From positions 62,001-126,000 of the forward strand of contig REEG01000140.1 of assembly GCA_007695195.1 (NCBI GenBank): a stretch of 64,000 nucleotides of DNA. The letters run 5' to 3'. The first letter of the stretch is position 1. Every line of letters begins with the position of its first letter. Under the pieces are notes generated by a model. It saw nothing but the letters and a program-made list of their open reading frames with translations, was not told where the DNA came from and made no database searches. The DNA is from Gemmatimonadales bacterium (GTDB lineage Bacteria; Gemmatimonadota; Gemmatimonadetes; Longimicrobiales; Gaopeijiaceae). Below, piece by piece: positions 38,001-45,949 of this stretch. A program made the position numbers and the translations under genes.

Positions 38001-39085
38001 GTGGGCATCACGGCGCCCACCAGAAACACCCCGGCCAGTGCCAGGACCAGGATATGGCCCAGGGTCAGCTCCACCGGGACGGGGAGGAGAACACCTCCTG
38101 GACTGAAGAGCTGGGGCGCACCCAGCAGGCGGCCCAGGGGAAGGAGCATGAGGAGGGGAAACACGCCCAAGCCGGCGACGAGACGGCTCGCGCCTCCCGG
38201 TGCCCCTCCCATGAGGAGGAGGAGCCAGGCGGTGGCGAGGCCGAGCGTCATCCCCCTCTCCCACCACCGGGCCCGGCTCTCCAGGGCATCCGCTTCGGAA
38301 AGGGGCTCGAGATTGACGCTGAAGAGCACCTCGTCGTCCCAGCGCAGATCCCAAACGCCAGGTCCCTCCACACGGTCGGCTCGGGACACCACGATCTCGG
38401 CGCCATGGGCCCTTTCGAACCGGGAGGTGAAGTCCTGGAGATCCTCGTCAAGTCCCGGCGGCAGGTCCGCACGCAGGAGGGCGGCGGCCACCGCCGATCC
38501 GTCCCCGCCTGGAAGGGTCTGGGATACATAGAGGTACCCGAAGATGGCTCCCTCACGGTAGAGGTATCGAGCCTCGCCGAAACGGGCGGCCGCCGGCACA
38601 GGACCCTGGTGCGTCCCGACCCAGGAGCGAAGCTGCCCCTGGACGTCGAAGATCATCACGGCTTGGATGCCGTCGCGGAGCACATCGGGCGACAGGAGGG
38701 CACCCTGCTCGCCCTGGCGCCACCGCAGGGCGCCGGCATTGGAGGCTGCCTCGGCACGGGTGAGCAAGCCGTCGAGTTCGTTGGCCAGGCGGCGCTGGAT
38801 ATCTTCTTCCCATGACTCGACCCGCTCGTCCCACCCCTGGCTGAACCGGGACAGGTCACCGGTGGCGGCAAATCCCAGGATCACCGCACCCAGGAGCAGG
38901 ACGGGAACCAGAGCCCCCGGAAGACCAGAGGGACCAGCCGCTCCCCGGGTCATTCCCAGAAGCCCCAGGACAGCCAGGATGGCCGCCACTGCCAGCCAGG
39001 CGGCCCCACCCCCACCGATCCACATGGCACCGGCCAGGGTCGATGCCAGGAGGCAGAGTGGAAGGAGAAGGGAGCGGGCGTTCAC
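35009..39085 (-). CDS. Giant NtrY-like sensor histidine kinase
   Basis: About 1358 residues from a GTG at 39085. In order: two N-terminal helices, an extracytoplasmic region to about 270, a polytopic block of roughly nine helices (about 280-540), a second long extracytoplasmic region, further helices, a third sensor loop, HAMP (about 990), PAS (VLALDPQGRVILANPRAEEL), HisKA with phospho-acceptor His in QVAHEVKNPLTPIKLGVQHV, and HATPase_c (LLENARAAL; VRDNGVGIPPDLL; GGGLGLAIV). Typical NtrY has about 750 residues. The open frame extends to 39346, but those codons look unconserved; no strong ribosome binding site is seen. No response regulator is adjacent. Confidence 0.85.
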   Translation of the reverse strand: MNARSLLLPLCLLASTLAGAMWIGGGGAAWLAVAAILAVLGLLGMTRGAAGPSGLPGALVPVLLLGAVILGFAATGDLSRFSQGWDERVESWEEDIQRRLANELDGLLTRAEAASNAGALRWRQGEQGALLSPDVLRDGIQAVMIFDVQGQLRSWVGTHQGPVPAAARFGEARYLYREGAIFGYLYVSQTLPGGDGSAVAAALLRADLPPGLDEDLQDFTSRFERAHGAEIVVSRADRVEGPGVWDLRWDDEVLFSVNLEPLSEADALESRARWWERGMTLGLATAWLLLLMGGAPGGASRLVAGLGVFPLLMLLPLGRLLGAPQLFSPGGVLLPVPVELTLGHILVLALAGVFLVGAVMPTRAARLPPWVSVGLTIMALLAFLWAMASGASAALLAEGELGWVTFVWVASLAAGLLFNLTFHLSGRDRSREVEPVRLVLALVTGLTLVGVGAALVRVGPGIPLWAILLFAIPLFFLITGLPRRVDRGGRLLVLLATLALGAGAVLPWGWSLRVEGRMALAEEQMERLGTPPDPFLEFLLLRAGEEARAMVGTGRNPVEALYGIWTRSGLAREDVPVWLTVWTPDGRAQEELRIGVEGERPPIPMDLVQDAVVGGDLRLRRYDLPNMHYVAVIHLSRGAFISMVVPPRRTLATPSPLGPLFSPARGERDPLVLIPFLPGEPASGVQEVRWIRTAEGWQGELDLFYPDEVVHAHYRVPLPGPLLVTARGTLLLLLVLGTGALVWVLGHRSGSSERWMSAPVATWFGSFRGRVTLTLFAFFLIPTLGFGALAWQTLSAAAGRTAETLAERAAEEAAGWFGEVGGAMDVLARRAGSDLLLYERGELVRGSVPELVDLGLYQGWLPADIHGRMVGGEELVTSTRATLGGVEYVVAFRRIEGGQVLGAPAPLQAGATALRQRDVADLIAFAGVAGAGLSILLSLLVGRALTRPIQTLQVASERVGAGNMGVHLPEDRQDEFGAVFGAFNRMVDRLGSTRRALMRSSRRTRAIMEEVATGVLALDPQGRVILANPRAEELLGVSLERGEPLPRSPQPEDLRTALALWVQAYIRDDLPASTTEFQAGDRRIRARARRVSRRGPPGGTVLSLEDVTDELRTERILAWGEMARQVAHEVKNPLTPIKLGVQHVRRAWLDGRPDFDEILERNVEAILTEIDRLAGIAAGFSRFGAPEEATSQPLQPVDAAAVVEEVMGLYRAGEGPVSVELEPPSALPPVRARPGELKEVLVNLLENARAALPSGGVVRVSLIPSREVAGGVEIEVRDNGVGIPPDLLPRIFEPHFSTRSAGGGLGLAIVRRLVESWGGTVRAESLEGSGTAMIICVPPWEGPPLPDGKGDDGAPPWA

Positions 39086-39366
39086 GTCGCTGGTGTCGGC
39101 TTGGCGAGAAGGAAGGCGCGGCCGGATGTTGACTCGCGCTCGGATCGGGCCCAGGGTGTCCCGTGTCCCCGGACACGAAAACGCCGTGGCAGTTGCGGTA
39201 CCCCGGAGATGGCATCTGAACCCGGAGTCGGCCCCTGAACATGGGGGGCGGGGATCCGTGGAAAAAGGCGCCGGGGACCGCTCCACCCCACGAGCGAGTA
39301 GAATAATCAATCGGAAGTCACAGTTACGCGCGAGGCCAACATTCACCGGTCATCGAGGGGTTCTCC

Positions 39367-40122
39367 ATGCCACTGAAGTCGCCCTGCCTCTGTCGGTGCC
39401 CTGGCCGTCAGCGCCGTTCCACCTGGTCCATCGTTCTCCTGGCCGCCCTTGCCCTGCTTCTGCAGATTCCCACGGCACCTGCTCTTGAGGCCCAGGGCAT
39501 CACCCTGGATGAGGGGACGTTCACGCTCTACCTGGACGGTCGCGAGGTCGGAACGGAGACATTCGCCATCCGGAGATCCGGAGAGGGTCCGCAGGCTCAG
39601 ATCATCGCCACGGCGGAAATCCAGATGGAGGTCCCGGAAGGCCGCCTGGACCTCAGGCCGGCGCTGCAGGCGGCGGGTGCCGACATGGAGGTCTCCGCCT
39701 ACCAGATCCGGATCTCCGGACATATGCAGGAAGAGATCTACGTGACTCTCGGAGACCGGAGGTTTCGCACCAGCGTGCGGTCCGAACGCGGGGAGCAGGA
39801 GCGGGAATACCGTGCCACCCCCGGCACGGTCCTTCTGGATACGGGAGTCGCGCACCAGTACTTCTTCATCTCAGCCCGGATGGGGACCTCCGGGGGGAGT
39901 GTACCCATTCTGATTCCCCGGGAAGGGGTGCAGTACGACCTCCAGGTATCCGTGGTGGGAACGGAGAGGATCCAGATCGGCGGCACCTCCTTGGACGCTC
40001 GGCATCTCCGCCTGGAGGGACGGGGAGAAACCCGGGATCTCTGGGTCGATGGAGAATACCGAATCCTCCGATTGGAGCATCCGGCTGAGGGGTATGTCGC
40101 CGAGCGCCAGTCCCTCCCCTGA
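39367..40122 (+). CDS. Hypothetical secreted protein
   Basis: A 251-residue protein with an N-terminal signal peptide (hydrophobic core IVLLAALALLLQIPTAPALEAQ, cleavage probably near residue 40). The mature part is beta-rich with an opening like DUF3108/DUF6134 proteins (FTLYLDGREVGTETFAI). No catalytic motif is evident. It stands just before bshB1 (23 bases) and is likely co-transcribed. The 281 bases upstream (39086-39366) are shared with the divergent kinase gene and contain the AT-rich stretch TAGAATAATCAATC at 39299-39312, but no clear promoter pair. Confidence 0.6.
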   Translation: MPLKSPCLCRCPGRQRRSTWSIVLLAALALLLQIPTAPALEAQGITLDEGTFTLYLDGREVGTETFAIRRSGEGPQAQIIATAEIQMEVPEGRLDLRPALQAAGADMEVSAYQIRISGHMQEEIYVTLGDRRFRTSVRSERGEQEREYRATPGTVLLDTGVAHQYFFISARMGTSGGSVPILIPREGVQYDLQVSVVGTERIQIGGTSLDARHLRLEGRGETRDLWVDGEYRILRLEHPAEGYVAERQSLP

Positions 40123-40145
40123 ACGGATCTTCCGTGAGCCATTCC

Positions 40146-40874
40146 ATGACGGAACCCGTCGATATCCTGGCCGTGTTCGCCCATCCTGACGACGCGGAGC
40201 TTCTGGTGGGCGGATCGCTGGCGGCTGCGGTGGATCAGGGGGAGTCGGTAGGTATCCTGGATCTCACCGCCGGTGAAACGGGGTCGAGGGGAACGCCGGA
40301 GCTTCGGGAACGGGAGGCGGCTCAGGCGGCTCGGGTCCTGGGAGCCAGGTTCCGGGAGAATGCCCTCCTGCCGGACGGGGAACTGGCCAACACCCTTCCC
40401 ATGCGCCGCCGCGTTGCCGGGCTTCTCCGGCAGTTCAGGCCCAGGATCGTGGTCACCCATTGGCTGGAAGGACGCCACCCAGACCATCGGGAGGCCGCGG
40501 CCCTGGTGGTGGATGCCTCCTTCCTGGCGGGCCTCCGCAATGCCCGGGACGTGCCGGGGGATCCCCATCGCCCCTTCAAGGTGGTTCACGCACTCACCTT
40601 CCGGGAACAGGCCCCGAACCCCACCTTTCTCGTTGACATCTCCGAGCAGGTGGAGCGTCGCTTCGAAGCCATGCGGTGCTTCGCCTCACAGTGGGATGGA
40701 GCCACCGGCGCCGGAGAGGTCCATGCCGGCGGGTCACGACCGCTGGAAGAGCAGGTTCGGGCCCAACTGGCCCATTACGGGTCGCTCATCCGGGTCCCTT
40801 ACGCCGAGCCGTTCTGGACGCGAGAGGCGGTGAAGCTCCCTTCCCTCGGCTCCCTGGCCGTCTCCACTTTCTGA
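40146..40874 (+). CDS. bshB1: BshB1-type N-acetylglucosaminyl-malate deacetylase
   Basis: A LmbE-like zinc deacetylase of the bacillithiol-pathway type, which removes acetate from GlcNAc-malate. The metal motif AHPDDAE is at residues 12-18, LTAGETGSRGTPE at about 40-52, and the later His motif HPDHREA at about 114-120. It has 242 residues. An in-frame GTG at 40134 is an alternative start; the ATG matches family N termini better. BshA and BshC are not in the window, so the bacillithiol assignment rests on family resemblance. Confidence 0.78.
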   Translation: MTEPVDILAVFAHPDDAELLVGGSLAAAVDQGESVGILDLTAGETGSRGTPELREREAAQAARVLGARFRENALLPDGELANTLPMRRRVAGLLRQFRPRIVVTHWLEGRHPDHREAAALVVDASFLAGLRNARDVPGDPHRPFKVVHALTFREQAPNPTFLVDISEQVERRFEAMRCFASQWDGATGAGEVHAGGSRPLEEQVRAQLAHYGSLIRVPYAEPFWTREAVKLPSLGSLAVSTF

Positions 40875-40890
40875 CCCCCGGTGGGGGTCA
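40872..40890. terminator. Hairpin spanning both stop codons of convergent genes
   Basis: TGACCCCC (40872-40879) pairs perfectly with GGGGGTCA (40883-40890) around a 3-base loop GGT. The TGA of bshB1 is the first triplet and the reverse-strand TGA of the HIRAN-like gene is the last, so one 8-bp hairpin ends both genes. No U-run follows on either strand; it is likely a minimal bidirectional 3'-end structure. Confidence 0.5.
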
Positions 40891-41235
40891 CCGGCAGCGC
40901 ACCTCCAGGAGGAGCCGCCGCCAACTGGGGACATCCGGCCCTGACGCCCGCAGGACGGAGGCCGTTGCCCCTCCACCACCCAGAAGCCAGGGGGCCAACC
41001 AGTTTCCGATTTCAGACGGGAGATGGCCCACCGGTTCTCCCGAGGTGAGGTGGACCCACACATCGGGCTCCTCCTGGCCCGGGGGATCGGGAATCAGCGC
41101 CAGGGCGTCTCCGGGCTGAAGCTCCGACAGGTGACGCTCCCGGCCCGCGAAGATGGTCCCGTGCACCGTTGCGCGGAAACGGCGGGGACGACCGGAGGGG
41201 AAGCGGGGGCGTTGGGACTGAACGCGTAACGGCAT
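40888..41235 (-). CDS. Stand-alone HIRAN-like domain protein
   Basis: A 115-residue protein whose core matches the pattern of the HIRAN domain, a small beta-barrel that in HLTF-type helicases binds DNA 3' ends. Visible are VHGTIFAGRERHLSELQPGD (about 24-43), LIPDPPGQEEPDVWVHL and the typical GEPVGHLPSEIGNWLAPWL, then a final strand pair. The N-terminal 20 residues are Arg/Pro-rich. No helicase or nuclease domain is attached. It lies alone on the minus strand between two plus-strand units and shares its 3' hairpin with bshB1. Confidence 0.6.
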   Translation of the reverse strand: MPLRVQSQRPRFPSGRPRRFRATVHGTIFAGRERHLSELQPGDALALIPDPPGQEEPDVWVHLTSGEPVGHLPSEIGNWLAPWLLGGGGATASVLRASGPDVPSWRRLLLEVRCR

Positions 41236-41331
41236 GGACGAAATCGGCAGGAAGGAGCGGCGGGGGGCTGGCTTCTCATCCTATAGGGTTCACCCCCTGC
41301 TTCCAAGACAGCGCCACAACGACGACCGGAC

Positions 41332-42528
41332 ATGGACCCCATCTATCTTGACCACGCTGCCTCGAGCCCCCTCCGACCGGAGGTCCGAGCGGCCATGCGG
41401 GAGGTGGAAGAGAGGGCGCCGGGAAACCCGTCGTCTCCCCACCGGTTCGGAAGGGAGGCGCGCGCCCGTCTGGAGGAGGCCCGGCGGCGCGTCGCCGGCG
41501 CCCTGGGCGTGGAGCCTGGAGCCGTTGTCTTCGTGGGTGGGGGAACCGAGTCGGACAACCTGGCCATCCTGGGTTGGAGCCGGTCCGTGCGAAGGTCCGG
41601 TCGCCGGCCCAGACTTCTCCATTCCGCCATCGAGCATTCGGCCGTGGCGGCCGCGGCCCGGCAGGTGGAAGCCGAGGATGGGCAGGTCGAGATCTTCCCG
41701 GTGGCGTCCGATGGATCCGTTCAGTTGGACCAGGCCCTGGACCGGCTCGGGATGGATGCCGCCGAAACCGGACCGCTGGAAGGCCGGAACGGACTCGTCT
41801 CATGCCTCTGGGTCAGTCATGAAACCGGTCTGATCCTCCCGATCCGGGAGGTGGTGGAGTGGGCCGGGGCTCGAGGCTTCCAGGTACATGTGGACGGGGT
41901 ACAGGGTGTGGGGCGGCTGGATGCAGCCCCCATCCTGGCCTCCGTCGATCTCTTCTCGCTGTCTGCCCGTAAACTCGCTGGTCCTCCGAGAATGGGCATC
42001 CTGGTGGCGCGAGCGGGGGTGGATCTTCAGCCCATCCTCTTCGGAGGGGGCCAGGAAAGGGGACTGAGGCCCGGAACGGAAGACGTTGCCGGCGCCGTGG
42101 GCACGGCCGTGGCGGTGGAGGCGGCCGTTACCCGGCGGGACGAGGAGTGGGCCCGCCTCACGGCGCTGCGGGAGTCCCTGGAACTCCGACTCCGGGAAGG
42201 AATTCCCGACCTTGTCATCCATGGGTCCCAGGGGGAACGAGCTCCCCACATCCTGAATGTGGGGATCCCGGGCGTCCCCTTGGATCTGCTCCCGGGCGCC
42301 CTGGATCTGGAGGGAGTTGCCGTATCTGCGGGATCGGCCTGCCAGAGTGGGACGACGGGCCCCAGTCCGGTGCTCACCGCCCTGTATGGAGGGGATCACG
42401 CCCGTCACACGGCGCCACTGCGGATCTCCCTCGGATGGAACACCCGGGCTTCTGAGGTGGAAGAGGCGGGATCCGTGATCATCCGGGTTGTGGAAGGCGT
42501 TCGCCGCGCCTTCGGCGCCCCTCTCTGA
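41332..42528 (+). CDS. NifS/IscS-type cysteine desulfurase
   Basis: A PLP enzyme that transfers sulfur from cysteine as persulfide. YLDHAASSPLRPEV starts the fold, GGGTESDNLAI and IEHSAV follow, and the PLP lysine lies in SLSARKLAGPPRMGIL. The persulfide Cys is in GSACQSG (about 330). The His normally next to the PLP lysine (SAHK) is Arg here. It is immediately upstream of mnmA (28 bases), which makes it the likely sulfur donor for tRNA 2-thiolation. It has 398 residues, normal length. Confidence 0.88.
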   Translation: MDPIYLDHAASSPLRPEVRAAMREVEERAPGNPSSPHRFGREARARLEEARRRVAGALGVEPGAVVFVGGGTESDNLAILGWSRSVRRSGRRPRLLHSAIEHSAVAAAARQVEAEDGQVEIFPVASDGSVQLDQALDRLGMDAAETGPLEGRNGLVSCLWVSHETGLILPIREVVEWAGARGFQVHVDGVQGVGRLDAAPILASVDLFSLSARKLAGPPRMGILVARAGVDLQPILFGGGQERGLRPGTEDVAGAVGTAVAVEAAVTRRDEEWARLTALRESLELRLREGIPDLVIHGSQGERAPHILNVGIPGVPLDLLPGALDLEGVAVSAGSACQSGTTGPSPVLTALYGGDHARHTAPLRISLGWNTRASEVEEAGSVIIRVVEGVRRAFGAPL

Positions 42529-42556
42529 CCCGCTCAACCCCCTCAACCTGAGACTC

Positions 42557-43639
42557 ATGGCCGCGAATCGGATCCTGGTCGCCATGTCCGGAGGTGTAGA
42601 CTCTTCCGTCACCGCCGCCCTGCTGGTGAAAGCGGGCCTCGAGGTGGTAGGGGTGACCATGAAGACCTTCTGCTACCAGGATACTCCAGCCCACAGCCGA
42701 ACCTGCTGTGGGCTGGATGGGATTTTGGACGCCCGTCGGGTAGCGGACACGCTTGGGATTCCCCACTACGTCTTCGATGTGGAGAAGGAGTTCACCCGGG
42801 ACGTCATCGATGACTTCGTGGCGGAGTACGCTCGGGGCCGGACCCCTAACCCCTGTGTCCGCTGCAATGCCAATACCAAGTTCGGGGATCTCCTCCGCCG
42901 CGGTCGGGCCCTGGGATGTGATGGGATTGCCACCGGTCACTACGTCCGGTCGTTTCGGGTGGATGACGGGCGGGCCGGTCTGCTCCGGGGTCTGGATCGA
43001 GCCAAGGATCAGAGCTACTTCCTCTGGGGTCTCCCGCCGGAGTTGCTCCCCCTGCTCCATTTCCCCCTGGGCGCCCTTACCAAGCCCGAGGTACGGGAAC
43101 AAGCCCGTCAGCTCGAACTCGTCACGGCCGAGAAGCCCGAGTCCCAGGAGATCTGCTTTGTTCCCACCGGCGACTATCGAGACCTTCTCCGGAAGCGGCT
43201 GACCCCGCGTCACCCGGCGCTTGAGCCTGGTCCCATCCGCCATGTGGACGGTCACCTGGTGGGCGAGCACAACGGGTATGCCGGTTTCACGGTGGGGCAG
43301 CGAAAGGGGCTCGGCGGAGGGTTTGCGGAACCCCACTACGTGATCCGCGTCGAACCGGCGACCCGCACCGTTGTGGTGGGACCCCAGGAGGCGTTGAATT
43401 CGTCCCGGGTACGCGTGAACGACCTGAACTGGTTCCACGGACCTCCGGAACCCGGGGAGGAACTCCGCGTGCAACTCCGCCATCGGGCACCGGACGTGCC
43501 GGCCCGCGTCGACGCCGTGGATGCCTCGGATCTCCAGTTGACGCTGGCCACCCCGCAGCTGGCCGTGACGCCGGGCCAATCCTGCGCGGTATTCCGTGGC
43601 GACGAGCTGGTGGGCGGAGGGCGGATCCTGGCAGCCTGA
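42557..43639 (+). CDS. mnmA: tRNA-specific 2-thiouridylase MnmA
   Basis: Thiolates U34 of tRNA Lys, Glu and Gln using ATP and persulfide sulfur. The PP-loop ATP site is AMSGGVDSSV (about 9-18), the first catalytic Cys lies in GRTPNPCVRCN, GHYVR is at about 124, and the second in EKPESQEICFVPTGDY. The C-terminal beta domain follows. The ATG at 42557 gives MAANRILVAMSGG and 360 residues; the frame opens earlier but overlaps the desulfurase gene. Co-transcription with the desulfurase fits the sulfur-relay role. Confidence 0.94.
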   Translation: MAANRILVAMSGGVDSSVTAALLVKAGLEVVGVTMKTFCYQDTPAHSRTCCGLDGILDARRVADTLGIPHYVFDVEKEFTRDVIDDFVAEYARGRTPNPCVRCNANTKFGDLLRRGRALGCDGIATGHYVRSFRVDDGRAGLLRGLDRAKDQSYFLWGLPPELLPLLHFPLGALTKPEVREQARQLELVTAEKPESQEICFVPTGDYRDLLRKRLTPRHPALEPGPIRHVDGHLVGEHNGYAGFTVGQRKGLGGGFAEPHYVIRVEPATRTVVVGPQEALNSSRVRVNDLNWFHGPPEPGEELRVQLRHRAPDVPARVDAVDASDLQLTLATPQLAVTPGQSCAVFRGDELVGGGRILAA

Positions 43640-43696
43640 TCTCCTGAGCCAGGAGCCGTGGCCTGTGAGTGTTGGCCTTTTGAACCCCCTGGGGGA

Positions 43697-43939
43697 TCAG
43701 GGGAGAGCCTGGGCCCGCTCCAGGATGGAGATGAGATGATCGGCTGGAGCGTGGTTCACGATCCCCCCCGGCGACCCCCACCGCTCCAGGTCCTCCGAGG
43801 ACACCTCGGCCTCCAGACTCCGGGCGAAGGGCGCGTCCACATTGCGGAAGAGGATTCGTCCGGGACCCGCCGCCCGTTCACCCGAAGCTTGGGGCCACAC
43901 TTCCCAGCGGAGGAGGTCACCATCCATCACGTGTCTCAT
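43697..43939 (-). CDS. Small hypothetical protein downstream of dnaJ
   Basis: An 80-residue reading frame on the dnaJ strand, 44 bases after dnaJ. I do not recognise it. It has a plausible coding pattern (LLRWEVWPQASGER, RILFRNVDAPFARSLEAEV, ADHLISILERAQAL), is slightly acidic and lacks membrane segments. The start may be the ATG at 43927 (MDGDLLRW). It could be a small conserved protein of this lineage; homologues would be needed to be sure. Confidence 0.45.
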   Translation of the reverse strand: MRHVMDGDLLRWEVWPQASGERAAGPGRILFRNVDAPFARSLEAEVSSEDLERWGSPGGIVNHAPADHLISILERAQALP

Positions 43940-43983
43940 GGGTGTTCGCCGGGAATAGGGGACTTGTTGGGCAACGGCACCGT

Positions 43984-45123
43984 TCAGTGGCGCAGGCCTG
44001 CAGCCTCTGCGAAGGCTTCGAAGCGCTCTCGCTCCTCATCGGACAGGGATGTGGGCACCTCGATCCGGACCTCCACGAATTGATCTCCGGTCTTGCCATC
44101 CAGATTCACACCCTGGCCCCGAAGCCGAAACCGGGTTCCACTCTGGGTTCCGGGAGGGATCCTTAGGACCACGTGCTTTCCTTCCAGTGTGCGGACCTTG
44201 ACCCGGCTTCCCAGGACTGCTTGAGCCAGGTTGATGGGAACCTGTACGTGAACGTCCAACCCGTCCCTCGTGAAGAATCGGTGGTCTTTCACCTTGAAGA
44301 CCAGGATGAGATCTCCCGGTGGCCCTCCGCCGGGTGTCCGCTCCCCCTTGCCGCTGACCTTGAGGCGTGAACCGGTTTCCACACCCGCCGGTACCCGTAC
44401 CTCCAGCTTGCGCCGCTGACGAACCATGCCGGACCCCTGGCATAACCGGCAGGGGGACTCGGGCACCCGACCCCTCCCGACACAGGCCGGGCAAGGTCGA
44501 TTGACGGCAAATCCACCCTGCCCGAACGAGATGGCCCCGGACCCGCCACACTCGGAACAGATTCGGGTGCCGGTCCCGGGCGCCGCACCTGAGCCGCCGC
44601 AACCGGTGCAGTCTTCGGTCACCGGTACCCGCAAGGTGACCTTCCCTCCACGAGCCGCCACCTCGAAGGTGATCTCCACCTGAAGCTCCACATCACGACC
44701 CCGGGCAGACGCTGCGGCTCCCGGGCCCTCGGTGCGTCCCCTGCGACCCCGGTCGAAGATGGAACTGAACAGATCGCCCAGGCCGCCCATCGCGCCCAGA
44801 TCCTCGAAGGCGAACCCACCCGCCGCCTCCGAGCCCGGACCGCGGGACTCGCTGCTCCACCGGGGACGCTCCCCGCCCTCGCCTCCAAGCCCGAACGCAC
44901 CCAGTCGCCGCATCTGGTCGTACTTCTTGCGCTTTTCCTCATCGGAGAGGACCGCGTAGGCCTCCCCGATCTCCTGGAACCGGGACTGGGCGCTCTCATC
45001 CCCGGGGTTGGCATCGGGATGATACTGCTTGGCGAGTTTTCGATACGCCTTACGGATGGCGTCGGAGTCGGCATCGGGCTTGACGCCCAGGACCTCGTAG
45101 AAATCCCTGGACCGGGTGCTCAT
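43984..45123 (-). CDS. dnaJ: Chaperone DnaJ
   Basis: Hsp70 co-chaperone. The J domain (about 5-70) has the HPD motif in KQYHPDANPGD. A Gly-rich linker follows. The zinc finger has four CxxCxGxG-type repeats: CTGCGGSG, CSECGGSG, CPACVGRG and CRLCQGSG. C-terminal peptide-binding domains complete 379 residues. It lies 37 bases after grpE. DnaK is not in this window. Confidence 0.94.
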   Translation of the reverse strand: MSTRSRDFYEVLGVKPDADSDAIRKAYRKLAKQYHPDANPGDESAQSRFQEIGEAYAVLSDEEKRKKYDQMRRLGAFGLGGEGGERPRWSSESRGPGSEAAGGFAFEDLGAMGGLGDLFSSIFDRGRRGRTEGPGAAASARGRDVELQVEITFEVAARGGKVTLRVPVTEDCTGCGGSGAAPGTGTRICSECGGSGAISFGQGGFAVNRPCPACVGRGRVPESPCRLCQGSGMVRQRRKLEVRVPAGVETGSRLKVSGKGERTPGGGPPGDLILVFKVKDHRFFTRDGLDVHVQVPINLAQAVLGSRVKVRTLEGKHVVLRIPPGTQSGTRFRLRGQGVNLDGKTGDQFVEVRIEVPTSLSDEERERFEAFAEAAGLRH

Positions 45124-45160
45124 GGCCTCACCCCTCCTCCTTCACCGAGCCTGCTCCGCT

Positions 45161-45769
45161 TCACTCGTGGACTCTCACGCTGACCCGAGCCGGCCGCAGC
45201 AGGTGTCCCTTGAAGACGAAGCCCTTCTGGAAGACCTGGGCCACCTCTCCATCCTCATCCGGCGAATCGGTGGGAACCCTCATCATGGCTTCCATGACGT
45301 TGGGGTCGAACGTTTCACCTGTGGGATCCACCACCTCCAGGCCGGCACCCATCAACACGCGGTGCAGCTTCTGTTCCATAAGCCGGACACCTTCCAGGAC
45401 CGACTGCACCGTGGCCTGCTCCGGGTCCAGGGTGGTCACTCGCTCAAAGTCATCCAGGATGTCCAGGATTCCCCCGACCAGGTTCGCCTGAGCGCGGATT
45501 CCGGACCCAGCCATCTCGGTCTGGGATCGACGCCGGAAGTTGTCGAACTCGGCGACCAGGCGAAGATGCCGGTCATTCAACTCCTCAAACTCCCGGCGAA
45601 GGGTGCCCGCCTCTTCCCCCGCCACCTGGGCGGCCCCGTCCATGGGAACGGGATGCCCGTCTTCGGTGGCGACGGAGTTTCCGTCCCTGGTCTGGTGCGG
45701 TTCCTTCCCCTCTGCCCCAGTGGGTGGGGTAGTCGGGGATTCTCCCGTCTTTTCCTGAGATCTACTCAT
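45161..45769 (-). CDS. grpE: Nucleotide exchange factor GrpE
   Basis: Exchanges ADP on DnaK. The long coiled coil at about residues 50-110 includes LRLVAEFDNFRRRSQTE. The C-terminal beta domain has GLEVVDPTGETFDPNVMEAM and the final VFQKGFVFKGHLLRPARVSV. The N-terminal 45 residues are polar and low in structure. The ATG at 45769 gives 202 residues; the longer frame to 45943 is not conserved-looking. The 180 bases upstream (45770-45949) contain no CIRCE element; a lone TATACT lies on this strand at 45834-45839 without a -35 partner. Confidence 0.92.
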   Translation of the reverse strand: MSRSQEKTGESPTTPPTGAEGKEPHQTRDGNSVATEDGHPVPMDGAAQVAGEEAGTLRREFEELNDRHLRLVAEFDNFRRRSQTEMAGSGIRAQANLVGGILDILDDFERVTTLDPEQATVQSVLEGVRLMEQKLHRVLMGAGLEVVDPTGETFDPNVMEAMMRVPTDSPDEDGEVAQVFQKGFVFKGHLLRPARVSVRVHE

Positions 45770-45949
45770 GGATTTACTGTCCTCTTGAAGGCCAACCGCA
45801 GGTGGGTAGCCGGTTCGTCGTCGAATGTCTGAGAGTATACGACTCAGCCGGGCAGCGGCCCAGTCCCCCGCCACCCCGACCTCGGGACAGAGGGTACACT
45901 TTGTCCGTGGGTGGGTTCGCACCAGATGGGGGCGGAGGGACACGTGTGG

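Noticed and set aside
45770-45949. CIRCE-type heat-shock operator upstream of grpE
   Set aside because: No TTAGCACTC-N9-GAGTGCTAA or close match; only a weak TGAG-N9-CTCA palindrome and a lone TATACT were found.
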